From: Flavobacterium psychroterrae
GTDB taxonomy: Bacteria > Bacteroidota > Bacteroidia > Flavobacteriales > Flavobacteriaceae
NCBI RefSeq assembly: GCF_018380615.1
Contig: NZ_JAGYVZ010000002.1
Span: 124,001-188,000, forward strand
Direction of reading: 5' to 3'
DNA length: 64,000 nt
How positions within the stretch are numbered: position 1 is the first letter of the stretch; every line of letters starts with the position of its first letter. Positions 41,480-50,030 of this stretch are shown piece after piece. The notes under the pieces were generated by a model. It did no database searches. It was not told the origin of the DNA and was given only the letters and a program-made list of their open reading frames with translations. Made by a program: the position numbers and the translations under genes.

Positions 41480-42469
41480 TTGAAATTGGAAAATATACCA
41501 AGTCCCATTATAATTCATGATTTCATCACAGAAAGTGGTGCATCATATCATTCATTACCGTTAAGTTTTACCATTTCTGGTTTGCCATTATTTAGTGCGC
41601 CTATCGTTTTGGTCAATCACGCATTAACCGGAAATTCTTTGGTTACAGGCGAAAATGGCTGGTGGAATGATTTAATTGGCGACGAAAAAACAATCGATAC
41701 CCACAGATACACCATATTGGCATTTGACGTTCCAGGAAACGGAAATGATTCGTTTATAATCCAAAATTATCAGGACTTTACAACCAGAGATATTGCCCGC
41801 ATTTTTATAAAAGGACTTGAAGCCTTAAGAATCGAGCAGGTTTATGCTATTATTGGCGGTTCTGTTGGCGGGGGAATCGCTTGGGAAATTCTTGCATTAG
41901 AACCCAACATCACTCAAAACCTGATTCCAATTGCAACAGACTGGAAATCGACTGACTGGATGATCGCTAATTGTTATTTACAAGAGCAAATCCTCAACAA
42001 TTCTTCAAGACCGGTTGAAGATGCCAGAATCCATGCCATGTTGTGTTACCGCTCTCCTGAATCATTCAAAGAAAAATTTCAACGCACGATCAATAACCAA
42101 CTTTTGATTTTTAATATAGAAAGCTGGCTGGCGCATCACGGCGAAAAATTACAAATGAGATACCAATTGGCATCATATAAACTGATGAACCAATTACTGA
42201 AAACCATAGATATTACCAGAAATAGTGACGATTTCGAGACTTTAATGTCCAGAACAAATGCAGCGATTCATATTATAGGAATCAACTCTGATTTGTTTTT
42301 TACACCAAAAGAAAATCGGGAAACTTTTAATGAATTAAAAAAGTTCAAAGAAAATGTCTTTTACAGCGAAATAGATTCCGTTCACGGACATGACGCTTTT
42401 TTAATCGAGTACAAACAATTAGATCATTTACTTGCCGATATTTTTAAGGCAGAAACAATAGAAAAATAA
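41480..42469 (+). CDS. metX: Homoserine O-acetyltransferase (MetX family)
   Basis: The 329-residue alpha/beta hydrolase transfers acetyl from acetyl-CoA to homoserine. Catalytic residues are visible: Ser128 in IIGGSVGGGIAW, Asp in GINSDLFF and His in SVHGHDAFL, with the family segment VLVNHALTGNSLVTGENGWW. The frame has no upstream ATG, and the next Met is deep inside, so TTG 41480 is the likely start (MKLENIPSP). A weak TTG start fits a tightly controlled gene behind a riboswitch. The protein is shorter than most MetX (350-380). It is followed after one base by the kinase/dehydrogenase gene. Confidence 0.92.
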   Translation: MKLENIPSPIIIHDFITESGASYHSLPLSFTISGLPLFSAPIVLVNHALTGNSLVTGENGWWNDLIGDEKTIDTHRYTILAFDVPGNGNDSFIIQNYQDFTTRDIARIFIKGLEALRIEQVYAIIGGSVGGGIAWEILALEPNITQNLIPIATDWKSTDWMIANCYLQEQILNNSSRPVEDARIHAMLCYRSPESFKEKFQRTINNQLLIFNIESWLAHHGEKLQMRYQLASYKLMNQLLKTIDITRNSDDFETLMSRTNAAIHIIGINSDLFFTPKENRETFNELKKFKENVFYSEIDSVHGHDAFLIEYKQLDHLLADIFKAETIEK

Positions 42470-42470
42470 A

Positions 42471-44885
42471 ATGAAAATATTAAAATTTGGTGGTAAATCG
42501 TTATCAAACGGAGAAGGGCTTAACAAAGTAGTTTCAATCATTTCTGATAAAGTAAATCAAGGAGAACAAATTGCAGTTGTAGTTTCCGCTCGCGGAAAAG
42601 CAACAGATGAATTAGATTATATTTTGAAACTTGCCGCTAAAAACGGTAATTACAAACCATTATTTGAGAATTTCAAAACCTATCAAATTTCAGATTATCC
42701 TCAGGTAGATTTGTCTGAAGAATTTAATATTTTAGAGAAACTTTTTGAAGGAGTTAGTTTAATTGGTGACTATAGCAATAAAATTAAAGATCAGATTTTG
42801 TCTAAAGGCGAATTGCTTTCGGCTAAATTATTAACCGCAATTTTAAAAGAAAAAGGAATTCCTGCGAATTTTGTTGATTCAAGAGAATTGATAAAAACCG
42901 ATTCAAAATTTGGAGATGCGCAGCCTTTAGAACAACTTTCTAAGAAAAACGTTGTCAATTATTTTAAACAGCATAACGGTTCAACGGTTAATATTGTAAC
43001 CGGTTTTATTGGCTCAAACAATAATAACGATACTACAACTTTAGGCAGAAACGGCAGTAATTATACAGCATCACTAATTGCTAATTATTTAAATGCCGAA
43101 GAACTTCAAAACTTTACACACGTTGACGGAATCTACACGGCAAATCCGGATTTAGTTGCCGATGCCAAAAAAATCGAATTCCTTTCGTTTAACGAAGCGA
43201 ATGAATTGGCGAATTTTGGAGCAACAATTTTGCATGCCAAAACGATAATTCCTCTATTAGAAAAAAACATTCCGTTACGTATTTTAAATACATTCAATCA
43301 TGAAAATCGCGGAACTTTAATCACTTCAGATTCGGCGAAAGAAGGAATTAAGACACTTTCGGTTTTAGAGAATTTATCATTGGTAAATCTTGAAGGTCGC
43401 GGATTACTTGGAAAAGCTGGCGTTGATGCCCGAATTTTCAAGGTAATGGGCGATCATAATATAAGTGTAAGTATCATTTCGCAAGGTTCGTCAGAAAGAG
43501 GAATCGGGTTGGTTGTTGCTACAGATAAAGCTACAACGGCAATGATTGAATTAGAAAAAGAATTCGAAAATGATTTTTATTCTAAAGATGTAAATCAAAT
43601 TACGGTAACTGATAATGTTTCGGTTATTTCGATTATCGGTCAGGATTTAAGCACTTTTCATAAACCATATACCGCTTTAATCAAAAATAAAATTGTTCCA
43701 ATTTTGTTTAACAACACTGTTACGGGTAAAAACGTGAGTTTGGTGGTTAAAAAATCAGAACTTAATAAAGCGTTAAACGTAATTCACGGAGAGATTTTTG
43801 GAGTTTCCAAGAAAATCAACATCGCTATTTTTGGTCACGGATTAGTGGGCGGAACTTTAATCAACCAGATTTTAGAATCGACTGCAGCAATCGAAAAACG
43901 TAAAGACATTAAACTGAATGTTTTTGCTATTGCGAACTCTAAGAAATTACTTTTAAACAAAAATGGCGTAAGTCAAAACTGGAGAAATGACATTCAGCAA
44001 GACGGACTTGAATATACGATCAATGATGTAATTGCTTATGCAAACCAACATCATCTTGAAAACTTAATTGCAATTGATAATACGGCAAGTGCCACTTTCG
44101 TAGAAAATTACATTTCGTTGATCGAAAGCAGTTTTGACTTGATTTCCTCTAATAAAGTTGCTAATACATTGAGTTACGGTTTTTATAAAGAACTGAGAAA
44201 GTCCTTAGCAGATAATCAAAAGAATTATTTGTATGAAACCAATGTTGGTGCAGGTTTACCATTAATTGATACTATAAAATTATTACACCTTTCTGGGGAA
44301 AATATCACCAAAATAAAAGGAGTTTTCTCCGGAACATTAAGTTATTTATTCAATAATTTTTCTGCAAAAGACGTTCCGTTTAGCGAAATTCTGAAAGAAG
44401 CAATCGATAATGGATACACAGAACCGGACCCGCGTGAGGATTTATGCGGAAATGATGTGGGAAGAAAATTATTGATTTTGGCAAGAGAATTAGATTTGCA
44501 AAATGAGTTTGAAGAAATCTCCATTCAGAATTTAATTCCGGAACATTTACGCGAAGGCAATGTGTCAGATTTCTTAACTAAGCTAAAAAAATTCGACCCA
44601 ATTTACGAGAAAATAAAAGCAGATCAAAAGCCAAATCACGTATTAAGATATATTGGTGAATTGTCTGGAGATTTACAAAATGATAAAGGAATTCTGGAAG
44701 TAAAATTAGTTTCGGTTCCTTCTGACACAGCCTTAGGCGGATTAAAAGGTTCAGATTCTTTCTTCGAAATTTACACAGAATCTTACGGAGATCGTCCAAT
44801 CGTAATTCAGGGAGCCGGTGCAGGTTCTGCTGTAACAGCGAGAGGTGTATTTGGTGATATTTTGAGATTATCAGATAAAGGGTAA
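42471..44885 (+). CDS. thrA: Bifunctional aspartate kinase / homoserine dehydrogenase
   Basis: The 804-residue fusion has an N-terminal aspartokinase (KFGGKSLSNGEGL, TTTLGRNGSNYTASL, HVDGIYTANPDL), two ACT-like segments (about residues 300-440, LVNLEGRGLLGKAGVDARIF, VSVISIIGQDL) and a C-terminal homoserine dehydrogenase (FGHGLVGGTL, GVFSGTLSYLF, GYTEPDPREDLCGND). It supplies homoserine to MetX, whose stop codon lies just before its start, so one transcript under the SAM-I riboswitch makes O-acetylhomoserine from aspartyl precursors. The kinase motif has Lys where KFGGTS is usual. The gene is named for homology; metL would be equally apt by context. Confidence 0.94.
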   Translation: MKILKFGGKSLSNGEGLNKVVSIISDKVNQGEQIAVVVSARGKATDELDYILKLAAKNGNYKPLFENFKTYQISDYPQVDLSEEFNILEKLFEGVSLIGDYSNKIKDQILSKGELLSAKLLTAILKEKGIPANFVDSRELIKTDSKFGDAQPLEQLSKKNVVNYFKQHNGSTVNIVTGFIGSNNNNDTTTLGRNGSNYTASLIANYLNAEELQNFTHVDGIYTANPDLVADAKKIEFLSFNEANELANFGATILHAKTIIPLLEKNIPLRILNTFNHENRGTLITSDSAKEGIKTLSVLENLSLVNLEGRGLLGKAGVDARIFKVMGDHNISVSIISQGSSERGIGLVVATDKATTAMIELEKEFENDFYSKDVNQITVTDNVSVISIIGQDLSTFHKPYTALIKNKIVPILFNNTVTGKNVSLVVKKSELNKALNVIHGEIFGVSKKINIAIFGHGLVGGTLINQILESTAAIEKRKDIKLNVFAIANSKKLLLNKNGVSQNWRNDIQQDGLEYTINDVIAYANQHHLENLIAIDNTASATFVENYISLIESSFDLISSNKVANTLSYGFYKELRKSLADNQKNYLYETNVGAGLPLIDTIKLLHLSGENITKIKGVFSGTLSYLFNNFSAKDVPFSEILKEAIDNGYTEPDPREDLCGNDVGRKLLILARELDLQNEFEEISIQNLIPEHLREGNVSDFLTKLKKFDPIYEKIKADQKPNHVLRYIGELSGDLQNDKGILEVKLVSVPSDTALGGLKGSDSFFEIYTESYGDRPIVIQGAGAGSAVTARGVFGDILRLSDKG

Positions 44886-44937
44886 AAAAAGATTTTAGAT
44901 TTTAGAGTGCAGATTTTAGATTTTTCTAAATCGACAC

Positions 44938-45044
44938 CAGTTTGTCATTTCGTCGTAAGGAGAAATCACACTAGAAACTCGACAAAGATTAACACTTTAC
45001 TTTACGGATTTCGAGTGCGATTTCTCGTTCCTCGAAATGACAAG
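44938..45044. repeat. GTCATTTCG...GAGAAATC inverted repeat
   Basis: TTGTCATTTCG with AGGAGAAATC at 44941-44968 is complementary, with gaps, to GATTTCTCG and TCCTCGAAATGACAA at 45019-45044. Elements of this kind are frequent between genes of Flavobacteria. The stretch before it (44888-44925) carries TAGATTTT units as at 305-387. Confidence 0.75.
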
Positions 45045-45092
45045 ATGGTGAGATTTACAAAACAATAAAAAAAACAGAAACAAATAAATAAC

Positions 45093-45788
45093 ATGAAGAA
45101 AATTATTGTCCTTTTTTGTCTAATTTCTATGAGTATGCAGGCTAAATATTATAAAGCAAAACTGACCTTAGAAAATGGAGAGGTTAAAAATGGATTTGCT
45201 GAACTAGTTGAAATAAATGATTCAAAAGTAAAATTCAGACTTGATGAAAAAGGCGATACTGAAAAAATTTTAAGTACAGAAATTAAAAAAATAGAATATA
45301 CAGACAAAGATGAAACTTCATTTATAGCCGAAAGATTATTTATTCACACAGATAAAGGCGAAAAAGGGATCAAGCAAGGCACAAAAAAGTACTGGTTATA
45401 TATTGCTTATTCAAACGGAATAAAATTAGCAGTTGATGCTGTCCGCTCTACTATGCGCTACAACGCAATTAATGGAACAACAACGGGCTCCAGTGGTGGA
45501 ACAATACTTTACATGGGGAAAGAAAAGGAAGATGGCGTCTTTTTTATTTTTTATCTATCTGATATGATGTCAATTAATGTTGGAATGGATAAAGTTGTTA
45601 GAAGTCACGCTGCACTTTTATTTAAAGATTGTCCTAAATTTTTAGAAGCTGTAAATGCAGAAAATTTTAAGAAACCTACCTTGTTAAACAAACTTGTAGA
45701 ATTATATGAAAAAAATGACTGCAACAAACCTGTAGTGACGGCAAAAGCAGAAACTAAGAAAAAAAGTACTCCAAAAAAGAAAAAATAG
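45093..45788 (+). CDS. Secreted hypothetical protein
   Basis: The 231-residue protein has a short signal peptide (about residues 1-17). A beta-rich body starts YYKAKLTLENGEVKNGFAELVE and IKKIEYTDKDE, a pattern reminiscent of small barrel-like domains in Bacteroidota envelope proteins. The C-terminus is a Lys-rich tail (KKKSTPKKKK). I do not recognise the family, and nothing ties it to sulfur metabolism except its location. Repeats separate it from the gene before. Confidence 0.65.
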   Translation: MKKIIVLFCLISMSMQAKYYKAKLTLENGEVKNGFAELVEINDSKVKFRLDEKGDTEKILSTEIKKIEYTDKDETSFIAERLFIHTDKGEKGIKQGTKKYWLYIAYSNGIKLAVDAVRSTMRYNAINGTTTGSSGGTILYMGKEKEDGVFFIFYLSDMMSINVGMDKVVRSHAALLFKDCPKFLEAVNAENFKKPTLLNKLVELYEKNDCNKPVVTAKAETKKKSTPKKKK

Positions 45789-45843
45789 AATCTGGTTAAT
45801 CTGTTATGGAATTCGTTTCATAGCATACAATAAAACAAAAAAC

Positions 45844-46275
45844 ATGAAAGTAACCTTAAACAGAGTAAACGACGCGTTTCATTTTAAACTCAAAAATGAA
45901 CGTGGTCATGTAGTTGATGTTGATAGCAGAGCCGAATTTGGCGGAAGCGATTTAGGTGCAAGTCCGATGGAATTAGTATTGATGGGAGTTGCAGGATGCA
46001 GCGCAATCGATATGATTTCGATTTTAAAAAAACAACGCCAGGAAATCACCTCATTTAACGCTGAGGTTGAAGGAGAACGCGTACAAATTGGCGAAGCAAA
46101 ACCTTTTAAAGAAATCAATGTTGTTTTTTATTTAGAAGGAGATATCAACCCTGAAAAGGCACATCGTGCTGCACAACTTTCATTCGAGAAATATTGTTCA
46201 GTAGCCAAAACGGTAGAACCAACAGCGACAATAAAATATAAAGTTGTCCTGAATAATAAAGAATTAGAAAATTAG
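45844..46275 (+). CDS. OsmC family protein
   Basis: The 143-residue protein has the OsmC/Ohr fold, with the two redox Cys in GVAGCSAIDMI and SFEKYCSVAKT, and the opening VDVDSRAEFGGSDLGASPMELVLMG. Members detoxify organic hydroperoxides or act on sulfur compounds. Its place between the metX and metZ genes in a sulfur cluster is suggestive, but no specific substrate can be named. Confidence 0.9.
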   Translation: MKVTLNRVNDAFHFKLKNERGHVVDVDSRAEFGGSDLGASPMELVLMGVAGCSAIDMISILKKQRQEITSFNAEVEGERVQIGEAKPFKEINVVFYLEGDINPEKAHRAAQLSFEKYCSVAKTVEPTATIKYKVVLNNKELEN

Positions 46276-46389
46276 TCAATTTGATAATTTGATAATTTTC
46301 AATTTTACTTATTGTATCACGACCACTTGCATTAATTTCTTAGTGAATGTCTGAGTTTCTTTTGCGGGTGTTGTGAAATTAAAAAAAGA

Positions 46390-46419
46390 GAATTAGTGCC
46401 AATTGGTGCAATTCGTGTT
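46390..46419. repeat. GAATTAGTG...ATTCGTGTT dispersed repeat, copy 2
   Basis: These thirty bases match 8311-8340 at 27 positions. A degraded inverted partner (CACGACCACTTGCATTAATT) lies at about 46319-46338. It stands directly before the metZ start codon. Confidence 0.75.
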
Positions 46420-46432
46420 AAAACAAAAAAAA

Positions 46433-47605
46433 ATGAACGAACAAGAACTTGGTTTTGAAACTCAAGCCATAAGAACACAATTAGAAAGATCTCAGTATTT
46501 AGAGCACTCGGTGCCACTATACTTATCGTCAAGCTTTGTATTTGAAGATGCCGAAGATATGAGAGCTTCATTTACAGAAGAAAAAGAAAGAAATATTTAC
46601 AGTCGTTTCAGTAATCCAAACACGACTGAATTTGTAGATAAAATTTGCAAAATGGAAGGTGCAGAAGCTGGTTATGCTTTTGCAACCGGAATGGCAGCAG
46701 TTTATTCCACATTTGCAGCTTTATTAAATGCAGGAGATCACATCGTTTCTGCAAGCAGCGTTTTTGGTTCAACTCATGCGTTGTTTGTGACTTATTTTCC
46801 AAAATGGAATATTGAAACTTCATATTTTGAAATCAACAAACCGGAAACGATTGAAGCTTTAATTAAACCAAATACTAAAATTTTATACGCAGAGTCACCA
46901 ACAAATCCTGGTGTTGATGTAATTGATTTACAATTGTTGGGAGATATTGCAAAAAAGCACAATTTGATTTTAATTATTGACAACTGTTTTGCCACGCCAT
47001 ACATTCAGCAACCCATAAAATTTGGAGCACATTTAGTAGTACATTCTGCTACGAAATTAATTGACGGACAAGGACGTGTTTTAGGCGGAGTTACCGTTGG
47101 AAGTGAAGATTTAATCAGACAAATTTATTTGTTTTCAAGAAATACAGGTCCGGCTTTATCTCCGTTTAATGCCTGGATTTTATCAAAAAGCTTAGAAACT
47201 TTAGTAGTTCGTGTTGAAAAACACTGCGAAAATGCCTTAAAAGTGGCCGAATTTTTAGAAGCACATCCAAATGTGAATAGTGTGAAATATCCATTTCTGA
47301 AATCACATCCACAATATGAAATCGCTAAAAAGCAAATGCTTTTAGGTGGTAACATAATTGCATTTGAAATTAAAGGCGGAATCGAAGCAGGAAGAAAATT
47401 TTTAGACAAAATAAAATTGTGCTCATTATCAGCTAATATTGGGGACACAAGATCAATTGTAACTCATCCGGCTTCAACAACACACAGTAAATTATCTGAA
47501 GAAGATCAATTAGCAGTTGGTATTACGCAAGGTTTAGTACGTGTTTCTGTAGGTTTAGAAACCGTAAAAGATGTAATTGCTGATTTAGAGCAAGCGCTTG
47601 CTTAA
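46433..47605 (+). CDS. metZ: O-succinylhomoserine/O-acetylhomoserine sulfhydrylase-like PLP enzyme
   Basis: The 390-residue trans-sulfuration-family enzyme starts at ATG 46433 (MNEQELGFETQ). The frame is open to 46403, but those codons lie in a repeat. Motifs are IRTQLERSQYLEHSVPLYLSSSF, YSRFSNPNTTEFVDKICKMEG, the PLP Lys in VVHSATKLIDGQGRVLGG and IGDTRSIVTHPASTTHSKL. This is closest in style to MetZ, which makes homocysteine directly. It is a second potential homocysteine-forming enzyme beside MetY; cystathionine gamma-synthase or lyase activity cannot be excluded. Confidence 0.9.
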   Translation: MNEQELGFETQAIRTQLERSQYLEHSVPLYLSSSFVFEDAEDMRASFTEEKERNIYSRFSNPNTTEFVDKICKMEGAEAGYAFATGMAAVYSTFAALLNAGDHIVSASSVFGSTHALFVTYFPKWNIETSYFEINKPETIEALIKPNTKILYAESPTNPGVDVIDLQLLGDIAKKHNLILIIDNCFATPYIQQPIKFGAHLVVHSATKLIDGQGRVLGGVTVGSEDLIRQIYLFSRNTGPALSPFNAWILSKSLETLVVRVEKHCENALKVAEFLEAHPNVNSVKYPFLKSHPQYEIAKKQMLLGGNIIAFEIKGGIEAGRKFLDKIKLCSLSANIGDTRSIVTHPASTTHSKLSEEDQLAVGITQGLVRVSVGLETVKDVIADLEQALA

Positions 47606-47624
47606 ATTATTTTAATGATCTATT

Positions 47625-47692
47625 TGTCAGGCTGAGGCGAAGTCGAAGCTTACGTTCCAATTGGTGCGTCTTCGACTTCGCTCAGAATGACA
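47625..47692. repeat. TGTCAGGCTGAGGCGAAGTC inverted repeat
   Basis: The left arm 47625-47648 is complementary to 47670-47692 (CTTCGACTTCGCTCAGAATG plus ACA) with few mismatches. This is a widespread REP-like hairpin of Flavobacteria, between metZ and the hydrolase gene. Confidence 0.85.
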
Positions 47693-47709
47693 ATCATTGT
47701 TAATTTTAT

Positions 47710-48237
47710 ATGGAACCAAGACTACTTATTTTATCAGATTTATTTGGAGGAACTCCAGATTGGTTAAAAAGCTATACAGATTTATTAAAATCTAAATTTG
47801 AAATTCAATATTATGATGTTCTTGAACTGGCAAATATTGATTCTGATAATTTTATCGAAAGTGATATTCATAATCAATTTCTTAACGGAGGAATTGATAA
47901 AGCTGTTGAAAATTTACTTCATCTTGAAACTGAGGAAGCAACTGTTTTAGGATTTAGCATTGGAGGAACCATTGCTTGGAAAGCGTCTTTAAAAGGCCTG
48001 CATATTGCAAATCTATTTACAGTTTCGTCAACAAGATTGCGATATGAATTTGAAGTTCCAAATAGCGTTATAAAATTATATTTTGGAGAAAAAGATCCTA
48101 ATAAACCAAACTCAAAATGGTTTTTGAATTTAAATCTAGAAAGTGAAATCCTTATAAATCAAGATCATCAATTGTATATGATTGAAAATAATGTATTGCT
48201 CATTTGTGATGATATTTTTAAAACTTTGCATCAATAA
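47710..48237 (+). CDS. Small alpha/beta-hydrolase-like protein
   Basis: The 175-residue protein is a minimal alpha/beta hydrolase. It starts RLLILSDLFGG, has the nucleophile elbow GFSIGGTIAWKA, an Asp in FGEKDPN and a His in NQDHQLY. It lacks a cap domain and is shorter than typical hydrolases (250 or more). The substrate is unknown. It sits between metZ and the Rrf2 regulator gene on the same strand. Confidence 0.75.
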   Translation: MEPRLLILSDLFGGTPDWLKSYTDLLKSKFEIQYYDVLELANIDSDNFIESDIHNQFLNGGIDKAVENLLHLETEEATVLGFSIGGTIAWKASLKGLHIANLFTVSSTRLRYEFEVPNSVIKLYFGEKDPNKPNSKWFLNLNLESEILINQDHQLYMIENNVLLICDDIFKTLHQ

Positions 48238-48289
48238 CAATTTTTGATTGTAAATTTTATCCATTGAAAATCTATTATTTTTTAAACTA

Positions 48290-48302
48290 TACTAAATTAG
48301 TA
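48290..48302 (+). promoter_or_regulatory. TACTAAATTAGTA palindrome upstream of the Rrf2 gene
   Basis: TACTA-AAT-TAGTA is a 13-base palindrome with a three-base centre, 44 bases before a TATTTTTG -7 box (48346-48353). Its AAATTAGTAG half recurs before metX (41254) and, as AAATTAGTCG, before leader B (37155). It is a candidate autoregulatory and regulon operator of the Rrf2 protein. Confidence 0.4.
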
Positions 48303-48386
48303 GAACTTAGTTTTTCATTCTGTTATTATTCTCGTTCAAAAAGCTTATTTTTGTTGCAGAAAAATATTCAGTTGTTATTTTAGCTT

Positions 48387-48408
48387 CTCCTGAAAGCGAG
48401 TTTCGGGA
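48387..48408 (+). other. Hairpin in the Rrf2 mRNA leader
   Basis: TCCTGAAA and TTTCGGGA form a stem with one mismatch around GCGAG, about 40 bases before the GTG start. There is no T-run, so it is not a terminator. It could affect translation or mRNA stability. Confidence 0.4.
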
Positions 48409-48443
48409 CTAAAATTAACAATCTAAATCTAAAATAGATATAA

Positions 48444-48854
48444 GTGCTTTCAAAGAAAACAAAATACGGAATTAAAGCTTTAACATATTTGGCAAGAAGA
48501 GAAAATAATGAGCCTGTACAAATTGCCGAGATTGCCAGAAGCGAACACATTTCGATAAAATTTTTAGAAAGTATTTTGCTTTTACTTAGGAATTCCGGTT
48601 TCCTTGGTGCTAAAAAAGGAAAAGGCGGTGGTTATTATCTGATAAAAGATCCCAAAGATATCAGTATGGCAAAAGTATATCGCATTCTTGAAGGTCCAAT
48701 TGCGTTACTTCCTTGTGCAAGTCATAATTTTTATGAAAGATGCGACGATTGCGATGATGAAACTACTTGTGCAGCAAGACGTTTAATGATGGAAGTTCGT
48801 GATAATACGCTTAAGATATTAGAAAGTAACTCTTTGGCAGATATCGCTTTTTAA
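48444..48854 (+). CDS. Rrf2 family transcriptional regulator with four Cys
   Basis: The 136-residue protein begins at GTG 48444 (MLSKKTKYGIKALTYLARRE). The winged helix reads QIAEIARSEHISIKFLESILLLLRNSGFLGAKKGKGGGYYL. Cys residues at 91, 100, 103 and 109 could bind an Fe-S cluster or another metal. Rrf2 relatives include IscR and CymR, the latter a cysteine-metabolism regulator. Directly upstream of the TauE and cys genes, this one is the best candidate for their regulator. Paralogs controlling nitric oxide or iron-sulfur genes are alternatives. Confidence 0.9.
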   Translation: MLSKKTKYGIKALTYLARRENNEPVQIAEIARSEHISIKFLESILLLLRNSGFLGAKKGKGGGYYLIKDPKDISMAKVYRILEGPIALLPCASHNFYERCDDCDDETTCAARRLMMEVRDNTLKILESNSLADIAF

Positions 48855-48866
48855 AGAAAATTTTGA

Positions 48867-48932
48867 ACCATATAAGGTAATATAAGCGTTGCTTTAAACG
48901 CTTTTTATTAAATGAACTTATATCTATATGGT
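48867..48932. repeat. ACCATATAAG...CTATATGGT dispersed palindrome, copy 2
   Basis: It shares ACCATATAAG and AAATGAACTTATAT with 39065-39177 but has a short interior. It lies between the convergent Rrf2 and TauE genes and contains a GCGTT-GCTTTAA-ACGC hairpin with T5 that may terminate the Rrf2 transcript. Confidence 0.8.
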
Positions 48933-48939
48933 GGAGAAA

Positions 48940-49722
48940 TTAAAAAATCAATTTATATCCGGCAATAAAAAGCATTATTGCTATAGCATTTCTAAGAAAT
49001 AAATCAGGAACTTTTCCGCTTAACATACTTCCTATAAAAATCCCTGGAAGCGATCCCATTAATAATTGGCCTAATAAAAGTAAATCTAAATTTCCCATTG
49101 AGGCATGTCCAATTCCCGCAACAAGAGTTAAAGGAACCGCATGAGCAATCTCAGTTCCTACCAAACGTGGCGTTGGCAAAAGCGGATAAAGAAAAAATAA
49201 AGTAACGGTACCTAAAGCACCAGCGCCTATAGAAGTCAATGTTACTGTTGCGCCTAATAGCACGCCAATTCCTATAGTTAGCATATTTTGAGTATGGCTC
49301 TCACTATGAAATCGATCTCCGGCATGTTTTTGAGAAAGAACTAATAATTTCTTTTTAAATAAAATTGCAATCGAGGTAAAAAGTAATGCCCAGCCCAAAC
49401 TGTATTTTATTACGGCATTTATAGTCGAAATATCTGTTTTAATACTATTCAAAATCCATAAAGTCAGTAAAGCTGCAGGAACACTTCCTAAAGTAAGCCA
49501 GCCTGTGATTTGCCAATTGATATTACCTTTTTTATGGTGTACAAATACACCTCCCATTTTAGTGAACGCAGCATATAATAAGTCTGTACCTACTGCTGTT
49601 GTTGGCGGAATTCCAAACCATAATAAAATTGGAGTCATTAAAGAACCACCTCCAACACCTGTCAAACCTACTATAAAACCTACGAGCAAACCTGCAATGA
49701 CAAGACCTATTTGAAAATCCAT
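48940..49722 (-). CDS. TauE/SafE family sulfite exporter-like protein
   Basis: The 260-residue protein has about eight membrane spans and the TauE/SafE repeat motif GLTGVGGGSLMTPILLWFGIPPTTAVGTDLLYA in the N-terminal half. A related GALGTVTLFFLYP-LVGTEIAHAVPLTL stands in the second half. Members move sulfite, sulfonates or other sulfur compounds across the inner membrane. It is divergent from a second member at 50031, so two related transporters flank a common 308-base control region. Confidence 0.88.
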   Translation of the reverse strand: MDFQIGLVIAGLLVGFIVGLTGVGGGSLMTPILLWFGIPPTTAVGTDLLYAAFTKMGGVFVHHKKGNINWQITGWLTLGSVPAALLTLWILNSIKTDISTINAVIKYSLGWALLFTSIAILFKKKLLVLSQKHAGDRFHSESHTQNMLTIGIGVLLGATVTLTSIGAGALGTVTLFFLYPLLPTPRLVGTEIAHAVPLTLVAGIGHASMGNLDLLLLGQLLMGSLPGIFIGSMLSGKVPDLFLRNAIAIMLFIAGYKLIF

Positions 49723-49944
49723 GTATAAATATTTGCGGTAAAAATAACAACAATTTTATAATTATCCTATGGATGTGGTAGACATTAAAATTGTATTTTA
49801 ATAATCAAGACAATTATAAGGTTATGTGGTTGTATTATAGGTATTTACGTATTTTAACTTATTAAAGTAATTTGTGAAATTACTTCAAGTACTTTTTAAG
49901 TCAAATGAAAGAGCACCAGAGATGTAAAAAAATTAAATATTACT

Positions 49945-49973
49945 TTGATATTTAGAAATAAGTAGTAATTTTG
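49945..49973 (+). promoter_or_regulatory. Promoter of the TauE-cysH unit
   Basis: TTG at 49945-49947 and TAATTTTG at 49966-49973 (exact TAnnTTTG) are 18 bases apart. The start codon is 58 bases further on. The leader holds the CGATAGGGTAAT element (49992-50003) shared with 33780-33791. Nothing else is seen in the 49723-49944 part of this intergenic region. Confidence 0.6.
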
Positions 49974-50030
49974 CGTAGTAATCTATTAAGCCGATAGGGT
50001 AATGGTTTAAAATAAAAGAAACATTATGAT

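Noticed and set aside
46403..46432. N-terminal extension of MetZ
   Set aside because: It lies in the GAATTAGTG dispersed repeat and has no counterpart in the family.
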